64,000 bases of DNA from an uncultured Ruminococcus sp. (GTDB lineage: Bacteria > Bacillota > Clostridia > Oscillospirales > Ruminococcaceae), in assembly GCA_944388405.1 (NCBI GenBank), contig CALXIQ010000007.1, positions 124,001-188,000 on the forward strand, written 5' to 3'. The notes beneath the pieces are model-generated. The model ran no database searches. It was not told the origin of the DNA and worked only from the letters and a program-made list of their open reading frames with translations. This document shows, in pieces, positions 50,120 to 58,924 of this stretch. Position numbers and translations under genes: made by a program. Numbering within the stretch: position 1 is the stretch's first letter; each line of letters starts with the position of its first letter.

Positions 50120-52477
50120 TTACTCCCATTTCCAATCTCTTATCTCAGGCAGGTCGATACCGTATTCGGCAATGTACTGCTTGTGCTCAACCAGCTTATC
50201 CATCATCTGCTGGTACAGGTATGCTCCCGTATTTCCAAGCTGAGGAAGTCTCTTGATAACTTCCAGCACCAGGTGGAAACGGTCAATCTCGTTCTGAACT
50301 CGCATATCAAAGGGAGTTGTAATTGTTCCCTCTTCATTGTAGCCGCATACATAGAGATTTCTGTTGGTTCTGTGGTAAAGCAGCTCGTGAATAAGGGTGG
50401 GATAACCATGGAATGCGAAAATTATAGGCTTATCCTTTGTAAACAGAGCGTCGAAGTCAGCGTCGGAAAGTCCGTGAGGATGCTTTGACTGAGGCTGAAG
50501 CTTGAACAGGTCTACTACGTTTATAAATCTTATCTTTACTTGGGGCAGATTTTTACGCAGAATTGTTACTGCTGCCAGCGCCTCAAGTGTAGGAGTATCT
50601 CCGCAGCAGGCGAGAACAACGTCAGGCTCCTGACCCTGGTCGTTTGAAGCCCACTCCCAGATGCCTATGCCCTGAGTGCAGTGCTTTACAGCCTGGTCCA
50701 TCGTCAGCCACTGCTGTCTTGGGTGCTTTGAAGTAACCATTACGTTTACATAGTTCTTTGAACGTATGCAGTGGTCAAAGCAGCTGAGGAGGCAGTTGGT
50801 GTCGGGCGGCAGATACATTCTTACAACGTCCGCTTTCTTGTTTGCAACGTGGTCAAGGAAGCCTGGGTCCTGATGGGTAAAGCCGTTGTGGTCCTGCTGC
50901 CATACGTTTGAGGAAAGGATGTAGTTTAGGGACGCTATCTTATGACGCCACGGCAGCTCGGAGGTAACCTTAAGCCACTTGGCATGCTGTGAGAACATGG
51001 AATCTACAATTCGTATAAACGCTTCGTAGCTTGCAAAGAAGCCGTGACGGCCTGTAAGCAGATAGCCCTCAAGCCAGCCTTCGCACAGGTGCTCCGAAAG
51101 CATTGAGTCCATAACACGTCCGTCAACTGCAAGGAACTCGTCGTTGTCCTTCATCTCGGCGTTCCAGTCACGGTTTGTAGCCTCGAAAACTGCGCCCAGA
51201 CGGTTTGACATTGTTTCATCAGGTCCAAAAATACGGAAGTTTTTAGTTTCCTCGTTAAGCTTGAAAACATCCCTTACAAACTTGCCAAGCTCAATCATAT
51301 CCTGAGCCTCAACCGAGCCGGGTGAAGGCACTTCTACCGCATACTTTTTGAAATCGGGAAGTCTCAGGTCACGAAGCAGTATTCCACCGTTGGCATGAGG
51401 ATTTGAGCCCATTCTTCTGTCGCCCTTGGGGCAAAGCTCCTCCAGCTCGGGGATAAGTCTGCCGTTTTCATCAAACAGCTCGTCGGGTCTGTAGCTTAAC
51501 AGCCACTGCTTAAGCTGCTCAAGATGCTCCGGCTGCTCCATTGTCATAGGAACCTGATGGGCTCTGAAAGTGCCCTCAATCTGCTTTCCGTCCACAATCT
51601 GAGGACCTGTCCAGCCCTTGGGGGAACGGAAAATTATCATCGGCCACTTGGGACGCTCCGTTACGCCGTCCTCACGGGCAGCCTTCTGGATAGCCTTAAT
51701 CTCCTCGATAACGGTATCGAGAGTTTCAGCCATCAGCTTATGCATTGTCATGGGGTCGTCGCCCTCTACGAAATATGGCTTCCAGCCGCAGCCCTCAAAG
51801 AACTTCTGAATTTCCTCGTGAGAAATTCTTGAGAACACTGTGGGATTTGAAATCTTATAGCCGTTAAGGTGGAGGATAGGAAGAACCGCACCGTCGGTCT
51901 TGGGATTCAGGAACTTATTTGAATGCCAGGCAGTAGCAAGAGGACCTGTTTCAGCCTCGCCGTCGCCCACAACGCAGGTGGTGATAAGGTCGGGGTTATC
52001 AAAAACCGCTCCGAAAGAGTGAGCAAGAGAATAACCAAGCTCTCCGCCCTCGTTGATAGAGCCGGGGGTTTCGGGGGCAACGTGGGAAGAAATTCCGCCC
52101 GGGAAAGAAAACTGCTTAAACAGCTTTTTCATACCCTCAACGTCACGGGAGATGTTAGGATAAACCTCGGAATAGGAGCCTTCAAGATATGTATTGGCAA
52201 CCATGAAGTTTCCGCCGTGGCCGGGTCCTGAAATGTATATCATATCAAGGTCATATTTTCTGATTACACGGTTAAGGTGGGTGTAGATAAAGTTCTGACC
52301 GGGAACGGTTCCCCAGTGGCCTACGATTTTCTTCTTTACATGGTCCATAGTAAGCGGCTCACGCAGCAGGGGGTTGTCAAGCAGATAAAGCTGACCTGCC
52401 GACAGATAGTTTGCAGCTCGCCAATAAGCGTCCATTTTCTCCAGAAGCTCGGGAGAAATATTAACTGTGTCTGACAT
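50120..52477 (-). CDS. xfp: Xylulose-5-phosphate/fructose-6-phosphate phosphoketolase
   Basis: This 785-residue thiamine-diphosphate enzyme cleaves xylulose 5-phosphate with phosphate into acetyl phosphate and glyceraldehyde 3-phosphate. Signatures are [13 protein letters not shown] near 53, [24 protein letters not shown] thiamine motif near 177, and H-Q-D-P-G-F-L-D-H. It connects with xylA to make acetyl phosphate for ATP and acetate. GGAGG precedes the ATG. A LacI-type palindrome at the transcript start suggests carbon catabolite or sugar control. Confidence 0.97.
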   Translation of the reverse strand: MSDTVNISPELLEKMDAYWRAANYLSAGQLYLLDNPLLREPLTMDHVKKKIVGHWGTVPGQNFIYTHLNRVIRKYDLDMIYISGPGHGGNFMVANTYLEGSYSEVYPNISRDVEGMKKLFKQFSFPGGISSHVAPETPGSINEGGELGYSLAHSFGAVFDNPDLITTCVVGDGEAETGPLATAWHSNKFLNPKTDGAVLPILHLNGYKISNPTVFSRISHEEIQKFFEGCGWKPYFVEGDDPMTMHKLMAETLDTVIEEIKAIQKAAREDGVTERPKWPMIIFRSPKGWTGPQIVDGKQIEGTFRAHQVPMTMEQPEHLEQLKQWLLSYRPDELFDENGRLIPELEELCPKGDRRMGSNPHANGGILLRDLRLPDFKKYAVEVPSPGSVEAQDMIELGKFVRDVFKLNEETKNFRIFGPDETMSNRLGAVFEATNRDWNAEMKDNDEFLAVDGRVMDSMLSEHLCEGWLEGYLLTGRHGFFASYEAFIRIVDSMFSQHAKWLKVTSELPWRHKIASLNYILSSNVWQQDHNGFTHQDPGFLDHVANKKADVVRMYLPPDTNCLLSCFDHCIRSKNYVNVMVTSKHPRQQWLTMDQAVKHCTQGIGIWEWASNDQGQEPDVVLACCGDTPTLEALAAVTILRKNLPQVKIRFINVVDLFKLQPQSKHPHGLSDADFDALFTKDKPIIFAFHGYPTLIHELLYHRTNRNLYVCGYNEEGTITTPFDMRVQNEIDRFHLVLEVIKRLPQLGNTGAYLYQQMMDKLVEHKQYIAEYGIDLPEIRDWKWE

Positions 52478-52522
52478 TCTTTATACCTCCATTACTTTAT
52501 AAACGGCAGATTATTCCGCCTC

Positions 52523-52578
52523 TGAAAACGTAAACGTTTTCAATATAAAAGTATAACACACTTCATATATTTTTTCAA
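52523..52578 (-). promoter_or_regulatory. xfp promoter with CRE-like palindrome at the start site
   Basis: On the minus strand TTGAAA (52573-52578), 17 bases and TATACT (52550-52555) are followed by TGAAAACGTTTACGTTTTCA (52523-52542), a near-perfect 20-base palindrome covering about +1 to +20. The CG-centred form with TGAAAACG fits LacI-family operators, and all but the last position of the CcpA cre consensus. The bound regulator is inferred. Confidence 0.65.
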
Positions 52579-52666
52579 TCGGATTATATTAAGATAGATA
52601 AAGATTTTAGCCTATAATTAAATGTACGGCAAAAATTACGGCAACTTGCTTTAACATTAACTTTAA

Positions 52667-52704
52667 GATAAAAATTCCGCCGGAGCTTACTCACGGCGGA
52701 ATTT
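52667..52704 (-). terminator. Terminator of the pseudo-P-type ATPase gene
   Basis: AAATTCCGCCG (52672-52682) pairs with CGGCGGAATTT (52694-52704), with TTTTTATC following on the minus strand. Confidence 0.85.
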
Positions 52705-52750
52705 CAGAGATTTTAAATTCTCTCAGTTTCAAAAGAAACGACCCAACAGG

Positions 52751-55180
52751 CTAAATTTTCTTGATATGCTGTATTATCAGCGTAAGCAGCACAAACGCCA
52801 GATTATAAAAGATAACAAGCGATGGAGTTATCTGTGCAAACGCACCCAGCAGTGTCATAATAAGCGCCAATACGCCGCCCAGAACTGTAGCTCCCATTTG
52901 TACGGCAATTCCCAGGTTTGAAATGAACTTCAGCTTCTTTGCTCCCGTTATAAGCATTGCAAAGGATGGGAAATGTCCCGAACAAAGCATTGAAGATGAA
53001 ACCTTGGGCAAATATTCCGTTTCCTTCTGGAAGTCCTTATGAAATCTGAAGGACAAAAGCTTAATGCTTGTGGGGGTCACCCCGAAAAGCTCCGACAGGA
53101 AATTAACGCTTATAAATCCGTCTACCGTTCTTACAACGGCGATAATGCCTTCCTCCTCCAGCTCCTGCATCCATCTTGTTACCGAAAGGCTGGCGTTTAC
53201 CCTGACTACAAAGAGGGTGGTCACAACGCCCGACACGGAAAGGTACACCACAATATTTCCCTTTGCATATTCCGCTTCTTTGGCTCTTGTGGGTATTCCC
53301 TCTATGGAGTGGTTTTCCATCAATTCTCTGGTGCCCAGCAGTACTCTTTTGTTTTCAATCCAGCCGGAAAGTCCCAGACCGTCCTCGTAGATATAGCTTT
53401 CAACGGGATAGAGCATCTCCGTTTTGCCTCTGAGCATTTTATAGAAGGTGGGCTTTAATACGCTTCCCGCCTGACAAGCAAGGCTTGCCGCCATAAGTAT
53501 GCACTCCTCAATTCTTGCGGAGCTTAACAGCTTGAGATTTACAAAATCAACCATGCCGTTTGGGAAAAGCTGTTCAGCGTCTACAAGCACCGAGTTGGTG
53601 TCGGCAAATTCCTCAACAGAGGAATAACCCAGCATTACGCCGGAATATTGCAGGAATTTTTTCTGCGCCCTGCCCATTGGGACATTTACCACCAGCATAA
53701 GTGCCAGCGACGAGCACATCGACACCGTGCCCGACATTACCGCAAGCAGGTTGAAAAACTTCTCAGTCGCTCCCGTTGCGCCGCTTTCAAAGATAAGGGA
53801 AAGCAGTCCCACCAGCAGACCTGCCAGCAGAATAATGGGAGTTGCCTTTTTGGCGAACAGGTCGGATATATCGGAGGAATAGGAATTTTTCATAAAGTCC
53901 TTTACAAATTCCGTCTTTCTCATTGCGGCAAGCTCGGGGAAATCGTTAAGCGCTCCCTTTGTAAGCCTGCTTGCTGTATCCTCATTATCGACGCTTACAA
54001 GAGCGTAGCGTTCGTAATCCCCTGCCGCAAAGCGGAAATTGCGCTCGGTTCTTTTAACAATCATAAGCTTTCCCAGAGTGTTGAACAAAAGCCCTATAAT
54101 TGCCGCAGAGGTATAAACATGATAAAAACTCTCTCTTACTATGGACGGCTCAAAAAGGGTTATTATTCCCGCCACTACAGATATTATTATACCTACAGCC
54201 GCAATGCTGTCGCAGTCTGCGTTGCCTTTGAAAAGATTTTTCAGACCGCCTGCCAGAACCGTATATGAAACGGCTATTGAAATAAGTCCCAGCAGAGTAT
54301 TTGTAAAAAGATAAGCGGAGGGGCTCATGGTTTTGTCAAAAACCTGAACCAGCGGCAGCTCAAAATCGTTGGCAATGGTAATAAGCAGGCTGAAAACTCC
54401 TGTAAACATCAACACGCACATACGCATTACAAGATTGTTTTTCACCTGAAGTATATCGCCGAGCACATCGGGCGCTTGGTCAAAGCTTTCAAACTCCCGC
54501 TGAGCCCCATCCGAGCCGCTTTTGCTTTCTAAAGCTTCGCTTTCATCGGTTTTAAGCTTGAAGTTATCAATCTTTTTCTTTCTTCTCTGAGAAAGAATCG
54601 CCGCTTTTTCTTCATATGTAGCGTTATCGGGGATATCCACTGCTTTGTCAAGCTCTTCGGTTTTGGGGATTATCTTTCCCGTAAGCCCCATATCTATATC
54701 CTTAACGTTAGGACGGTTTACAGGTGAAACATCCTCGTTTTTCTTTACAGTTCCCCGCTGTCTTTTCAGCTTCATAAGGTTTTCGATAACCTGAGCGTTT
54801 TCCTCGCTGCGTTTTTTATCCCGTTCTTTTTCAGCTTTTATGGACTTTTCAAGATCCTTGACGTCAATAGGTTCCCTGTCGCTTCTTCTTGCAAACAGCT
54901 TCTCGGAACGATGTTCAGAAGAATCTGCGTTCCCGTCCCTGATAACGGCATTCACCGCAGCCGCTTTGTTCTCCCCGGTGGCGTCGCTCTCTTTTGCTGT
55001 AAAGATGCTTTCACGCTTACGTGTTCCGTTTACCGCCGGAATCTCGGAGGTGTGCAGAATCTCTTCGTTTGTTTCTTCCACTATTTCGTCAACGCTGAAC
55101 TCTTCATTATCATTGCCGCCTGCGGCGGATTTGCCTGAGTACTCAGCTACTATATCATCCAATGAAAACTTATCAGCCAA
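52751..55180 (-). CDS. P-type ATPase homologue lacking the phosphorylation motif
   Basis: This is a protein of about 809 residues. The N-terminal 240 are hydrophilic and acidic, with two short repeats F-S-L-D-D-I-V-A-E and F-S-V-D-E-I-V-E-E. About eight membrane helices follow (four at roughly 250-380, two at 445-505, two at the C-terminus). The order of helices, the V-V-N-V-P-M-G segment and a soluble domain after helix 6 match P-type ATPases. N-domain-like L-S-G-W-I-E-N-K-R-V-L-L-G-T-R-E-L-M is also present. Where D-K-T-G-T-L-T is required near 533, it reads V-D-A-E-Q-L-F. The T-G-D-N hinge is replaced by R-T-V-D-G, and no CPC-type metal motif remains. It cannot be a normal pump; a scaffold, sensor or regulator role is possible. 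The start is TTG at 55180 with AAGGAG upstream (GTG at 55189 is the alternative), just after rlmB. Confidence 0.75.
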   Translation of the reverse strand: MADKFSLDDIVAEYSGKSAAGGNDNEEFSVDEIVEETNEEILHTSEIPAVNGTRKRESIFTAKESDATGENKAAAVNAVIRDGNADSSEHRSEKLFARRSDREPIDVKDLEKSIKAEKERDKKRSEENAQVIENLMKLKRQRGTVKKNEDVSPVNRPNVKDIDMGLTGKIIPKTEELDKAVDIPDNATYEEKAAILSQRRKKKIDNFKLKTDESEALESKSGSDGAQREFESFDQAPDVLGDILQVKNNLVMRMCVLMFTGVFSLLITIANDFELPLVQVFDKTMSPSAYLFTNTLLGLISIAVSYTVLAGGLKNLFKGNADCDSIAAVGIIISVVAGIITLFEPSIVRESFYHVYTSAAIIGLLFNTLGKLMIVKRTERNFRFAAGDYERYALVSVDNEDTASRLTKGALNDFPELAAMRKTEFVKDFMKNSYSSDISDLFAKKATPIILLAGLLVGLLSLIFESGATGATEKFFNLLAVMSGTVSMCSSLALMLVVNVPMGRAQKKFLQYSGVMLGYSSVEEFADTNSVLVDAEQLFPNGMVDFVNLKLLSSARIEECILMAASLACQAGSVLKPTFYKMLRGKTEMLYPVESYIYEDGLGLSGWIENKRVLLGTRELMENHSIEGIPTRAKEAEYAKGNIVVYLSVSGVVTTLFVVRVNASLSVTRWMQELEEEGIIAVVRTVDGFISVNFLSELFGVTPTSIKLLSFRFHKDFQKETEYLPKVSSSMLCSGHFPSFAMLITGAKKLKFISNLGIAVQMGATVLGGVLALIMTLLGAFAQITPSLVIFYNLAFVLLTLIIQHIKKI

Positions 55181-55192
55181 AACCCTCACTCC

Positions 55193-56032
55193 TTAATCTT
55201 TGATTTTATCAGCTGTGCGCTGTCTTACAATTTCATACATAAAAATTCCTGCCGCCACCGAAGCGTTAAGCGATGTGATTTTCCCCGCCATCGGAAGCCG
55301 CAACAGAAAATCGCATTTATCTTTAAGCAGCCTGCTCATTCCAAAGCCCTCTGAGCCTATTACAAGTCCCACAGGTCCGGTCATTGAGACGCCGTAGCAA
55401 TCCTCTCCCGAACCGTCGGTGCCGTATATCCACACGCCGTTTTCCTTGAGCTTGTCCACTGCCGACGCCAGATTTGCAACCCTTGCCACGGGAAGCCAGC
55501 TTGCCGCTCCCGCAGAGGTTTTAAACACCGTATGATTAAGTGACGCACTACGTCTTTTGGGGATAATCATCCCGTGCGCTCCCGCAGCCTCGGCGGTTCT
55601 TATAATAGCGCCCAGATTGTGGGGATCTTCAATTTCGTCGCATATAATCACAAAAGGGTCCTCACCCTTTTCTGCGGCGGCTGCAAGAATATCCTCAATT
55701 TCAACATATTCTGCGCAGGCTCCCACAGCTATCACGCCCTGGTGAGATTCTCCCGGGCACATTCCCGAAAGCTTCTGCTCGTTGACCTGCTTTATGGGAA
55801 TACCCCGCTCTTTCGCCATTTTGCAGATAAGGGAAATTGACCCGCCCGCTTCTGAATTGACAAATATGGAATCTATAAGTTTTCCTGCTTTCAAAGCTTC
55901 AATGACGGGATTTCTTCCTATGATAAAGCCGTTATCGTCAGCTGAACGAGCTTGGAAATGCTCCCCGGTATGTTTACCGTTTTTAAAACGTCTGTCGAGC
56001 CTTTTATCAAAGCTCTTTTCTTTATTATTCAT
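55193..56032 (-). CDS. rlmB: 23S rRNA guanosine-2'-O-methyltransferase RlmB-like (SpoU family)
   Basis: This is a 279-residue SPOUT methylase. A basic N-terminal extension (about 1-35) is followed by the substrate-binding domain I-I-G-R-N-P-V-I-E-A-L-K-A-G-K and the trefoil-knot domain. Motif 1 is D-P-H-N-L-G-A-I-I-R-T-A-E-A-A-G, then G-L-V-I-G-S-E-G-F-G-M-S, then S-L-N-A-S-V-A-A-G-I. RlmB modifies G2251 in 23S rRNA, though SpoU paralogues with tRNA targets look alike. The stop is 12 bases before the start of the ATPase-like gene, implying coupling. Confidence 0.9.
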   Translation of the reverse strand: MNNKEKSFDKRLDRRFKNGKHTGEHFQARSADDNGFIIGRNPVIEALKAGKLIDSIFVNSEAGGSISLICKMAKERGIPIKQVNEQKLSGMCPGESHQGVIAVGACAEYVEIEDILAAAAEKGEDPFVIICDEIEDPHNLGAIIRTAEAAGAHGMIIPKRRSASLNHTVFKTSAGAASWLPVARVANLASAVDKLKENGVWIYGTDGSGEDCYGVSMTGPVGLVIGSEGFGMSRLLKDKCDFLLRLPMAGKITSLNASVAAGIFMYEIVRQRTADKIKD

Positions 56033-56112
56033 ATTTCACTGCTTTCCTGTAATAACAAATAAAATTTGACTTTCAAAAGACATTATATCAAAATAAATTA
56101 TAACACAAAAGT

Positions 56113-56150
56113 CCCCAAAAGCCAATAGCCTTTGAGGATTTTTATTTTTC
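56113..56150. terminator. Hairpin between rlmB and the small membrane protein gene
   Basis: CCCCAAAAGC and GCCTTTGAGG (56113-56122, 56128-56137) pair with two mismatches around CAATA. T-rich sequence lies on both sides. It is likely the terminator of the gene at 56247-56513. Confidence 0.55.
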
Positions 56151-56246
56151 TTTATACATTTTCAACAAAAATTCACCTTAAACTTTGTAAAAACCATGCT
56201 GAGGCAAGGTAAAAATCGAAGTGAAAACAAGTATAAAAACCGGACT

Positions 56247-56513
56247 TTACAGCAGCAATGCGGCTGCGCCCACGCCGACGCCAAAGCCGAGAATACAGAG
56301 CGCCGCAAAAAAAGCTGCCCTTTTTGTAAAAATCCTCAGCTTTCTTTTGGGATTACGAGATGTAAAGGCGCTGCAGCAGCTTGCTGCCTGACCCTGAAGA
56401 ATTTCACAGGGAGAATCAGCCTTATCGCCTCTTACAAATAACAATATTTTTTCAAAGTATTCATTATTTGTACATTTAATTTCAATGATTTGTTTATTTA
56501 TTCCTCTCAACAT
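56247..56513 (-). CDS. Small membrane-anchored protein of unknown function
   Basis: This 88-residue protein has a folded-looking N-terminal half (M-L-R-G-I-N-K-Q-I-I-E-I, Y-F-E-K-I-L-L-F-V), a Cys-Cys pair near 46-47, a basic K-R-K-L-R-I stretch and a C-terminal Gly/Ala-rich membrane helix (about 68-88). Codon use is like the neighbours. GGAG lies 12 bases before the ATG. I recognise no defined family. Topology suggests a tail-anchored cytoplasmic domain. Confidence 0.6.
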   Translation of the reverse strand: MLRGINKQIIEIKCTNNEYFEKILLFVRGDKADSPCEILQGQAASCCSAFTSRNPKRKLRIFTKRAAFFAALCILGFGVGVGAAALLL

Positions 56514-56590
56514 TTTTTATCAACGCTCCATTTTGCACATTATTGGGGTACAAAGATATTGTTGACACAAAAATTGAGTTTAAACCGAAA

Positions 56591-56713
56591 GTTTTCAAAT
56601 ATTTGTTGAAAACTAAGTTGAAAACATAAAATTTGCCTTAAAAAGTGTTGATAACCCTGTTGAAAACGTTGAAAACTACGGCTTTTTTCGGACTTGTCTG
56701 ACTGTTGAAAAAC
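56591..56713. repeat. Cluster of GTTGAAAAC-type 9-mers
   Basis: GTTGAAAAC or one-base variants occur at 56605, 56617, 56647 (GTTGATAAC), 56659, 56668 and 56704, plus the inverted GTTTTCAA at 56591. That is seven copies in about 120 bases, two directly abutting. The reverse complement of the fourth, TTATCAACA, is one base from the DnaA box TTATCCACA; the others are two away. This may be a DnaA-binding cluster or an array for another regulator. The rest of the gap (56714-57038) is AT-rich with nothing recognised. Confidence 0.6.
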
Positions 56714-57038
56714 TTATAAGTCTGAAAAACCGTACAAAACCTCGTGAAAATTTACATATCATGGGATAAAATTCGGTTACAAATATGAACAATTAATTAA
56801 CAAAGGCTGTCAAAGGATTTTCGCTTTGAGCCACTGCCGATTTTACGGCGGTTTAACGTCTTTATTAATTTGTTTTCACGAAATTTACGAAAACCTATTT
56901 AAGCTGTACAAAAAAAATCCCTTTAATATTGTCGGGGCATAAAGATATAAGCGCAATGCAAAAGCTGTACATCAAAACGTACTTTTATTCGCTTCAGGTG
57001 AATACTCAGGAGGCGTTACTTTTGTAACCGACGTGTAA

Positions 57039-57722
57039 TTACCTGGTGGTAAGGAATTTTATGGCTCGCTCGATAGAGTCCTTTGAATTTCCCCAGTCGG
57101 CGTCCTTGCCGCTGTTGCGGTAGTCGTACATATTGCAGTAATGGGAAACATCCTTTTCAAGCAAATCAAGATACTTTTTGGTCAGCGCTGCGCAATCCTC
57201 CGCAAACTGTTTCTGCCAACGCTTTTCCACATTGTCAGCCGCCATTCCCACCAGCAGGTCGTAATGGGGCAGGCAGAGCATTTCCTGCTCGTTAAACAGG
57301 CGACGGAAATCCTTCTCCTTTGAATAAAGCTCAAAGAATGTCACCATTAGCCTTGACATTCCCCACTCAATTTTTGAGCAGACGAAACATTCATTGTTTA
57401 TTGCGGAAACCTTTTTCTGCTTTGCGGTTTTTCCCTCGAATATGCTTTTGCGGTTGAAGATGTTTTTTTGGATATTCTGAAGATGAGATTGGAGCATAAG
57501 CGCCAGGGACAGTCTGTTCTTGCAGGCTCGCATCTGCTCAAAGTGGGTTTTGCAAAAGCCCAGGCGATTTGTTTCCATTCTTACGTCAGGCTCCATCATG
57601 GCGGCTCCCATTATGTACTCCACAGTCCGCTGCTCCAGCATATCCCTCATACGGCAGATTGGGCAGCCGCATTTAGGCTCGAATATTTCGCTTATTGGTA
57701 TGGTCAGAATACTTTCTCTCAT
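57039..57722 (-). CDS. DUF6062-family cysteine-motif protein
   Basis: This is a 227-residue cytoplasmic protein. It has C-G-C-P-I-C-R-M near 18-23, G-F-C-K-T-H-F near 55, N-E-C-F-V-C-S-K near 110 and L-C-L-P-H-Y near 150. The spaced Cys/His pairs look like metal-binding knuckles. The layout fits DUF6062, of unknown function. GGAGGATCGCC precedes the ATG. It stands alone, divergent from the glycosylase gene. Confidence 0.75.
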   Translation of the reverse strand: MRESILTIPISEIFEPKCGCPICRMRDMLEQRTVEYIMGAAMMEPDVRMETNRLGFCKTHFEQMRACKNRLSLALMLQSHLQNIQKNIFNRKSIFEGKTAKQKKVSAINNECFVCSKIEWGMSRLMVTFFELYSKEKDFRRLFNEQEMLCLPHYDLLVGMAADNVEKRWQKQFAEDCAALTKKYLDLLEKDVSHYCNMYDYRNSGKDADWGNSKDSIERAIKFLTTR

Positions 57723-57790
57723 GGCGATCCTCCGATTCTTTTATTTGAGTTTTGTAAAATAGGATTTACATTTTACACTGCAAAACCGTA

Positions 57791-57819
57791 TTGAAAAATG
57801 TCGTTATTCATAGTATAAT
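57791..57819 (+). promoter_or_regulatory. Promoter of the OGG-type glycosylase gene
   Basis: TTGAAA (57791-57796), 17 bases and TATAAT (57814-57819) lie 38 bases before the ATG. Confidence 0.75.
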
Positions 57820-57857
57820 AAATTTACAGGCATTTTTCAAGAGGTGAATTGAATTTT

Positions 57858-58664
57858 ATGGACTATAAAATCGACGGCAGCGACATTCTGCTGGAACAAA
57901 AGGATTTTGACCTTGACGAAACTCTCGACTGCGGACAGGCGTTTCGGTGGCGTAAAATTGATGATAACACCTACAGCGGATTTTTTCTTAACCTGCCTCT
58001 TACAATAAGCTGCGAGGACAAGGGCAAAAACCTTTTCAGGCTTAAAGACACGTCGGAGCGCGACTTTCTGGACAAATGGTACAATTATTTGGACTTATCC
58101 ACCGATTACAGCGAGCTTAAAAGGCGGTTTTCGGAAGATGAGACCATGTCCAAGGCTTGTGAATTTGCAGGGGGAATAAGAATACTGCGTCAGGATAAAT
58201 GGGAAGCACTTTCTTCCTTTATCATCTCACAAAACAACAACATACCCCGCATAAAGGGGATTATCGACAGGCTTTGTCAGCACTACGGAGAATACCCCTC
58301 TGCTGAGATGATGAAAGATGAAACGGCTGAAAGCCTTGGGTTTCTGCGGTCGGGGTTCAGGGCGAAATATCTCGTGGACGCCGTTTCAAAAGTCAACAGC
58401 GGCGAACTTAACCTGGACGCCGTTGCTACAATGCCGATAGAGCAAGCAAGGCAGGCGCTTATGACCATAAAAGGGGTAGGGCCAAAGGTTGCCCAGTGCG
58501 CTTTGCTGTTCGGAATGTACCGAGTCGAGGCGTTTCCCGTTGACGTATGGGTAAAAAGGGTGATGGAACGCTGGTATCCAAACGGTCTGCCCGACTGCGT
58601 CAAGGGATATGAGGGAATTGCTCAGCAGTATCTTTTTCACTACATAAGAAACATAGGGGGATAA
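57858..58664 (+). CDS. OGG1-type 8-oxoguanine DNA glycosylase/AP lyase
   Basis: This 268-residue base-excision enzyme has an N-terminal domain with F-D-L-D-E-T-L-D-C-G-Q-A-F-R-W. The helix-hairpin-helix region I-K-G-V-G-P-K-V-A-Q-C-A-L-L-F-G carries the catalytic lysine, followed by F-P-V-D-V-W-V-K-R-V with the catalytic Asp. It removes 8-oxoguanine or alkylated bases; the OGG family is favoured by the N-terminal pattern. The ATG at 57858 is preferred; a TTG three codons earlier also has a nearby GAGGTG. Confidence 0.9.
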   Translation: MDYKIDGSDILLEQKDFDLDETLDCGQAFRWRKIDDNTYSGFFLNLPLTISCEDKGKNLFRLKDTSERDFLDKWYNYLDLSTDYSELKRRFSEDETMSKACEFAGGIRILRQDKWEALSSFIISQNNNIPRIKGIIDRLCQHYGEYPSAEMMKDETAESLGFLRSGFRAKYLVDAVSKVNSGELNLDAVATMPIEQARQALMTIKGVGPKVAQCALLFGMYRVEAFPVDVWVKRVMERWYPNGLPDCVKGYEGIAQQYLFHYIRNIGG

Positions 58665-58858
58665 CGGGGTTTGCGGGTTTATTGATGCGTCCGACAGTAA
58701 TCGTTATATCGGCGGCTGTCGAGAAAGATATATCAATATATTGCGCTGTGCAGATTCAGGATGTTATTTTTCTCGCCCTTATTTTGTATAAAACATTGTA
58801 ATATCCACCGCTTTATTTGTGCAAAAAGTTGAATTGCATGGAAGCTTAAAAATAATTG

Positions 58859-58887
58859 TTCACAGCAGGCGAAAAATATGTTATAAT
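58859..58887 (+). promoter_or_regulatory. Promoter of the VanY-type gene
   Basis: TTCACA (58859-58864), 17 bases and TATAAT (58882-58887) lie 38 bases before the ATG at 58925. Confidence 0.65.
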
Positions 58888-58924
58888 AATATTGTGTAAT
58901 AATTTGAAAGGAAGGTTGAAGATT

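Noticed and set aside
56520..57038. Chromosomal origin of replication
   Set aside because: DnaA-box-like 9-mers are clustered, but most differ from the consensus by two bases and no dnaA, dnaN or rpmH is adjacent; kept only as a finding.
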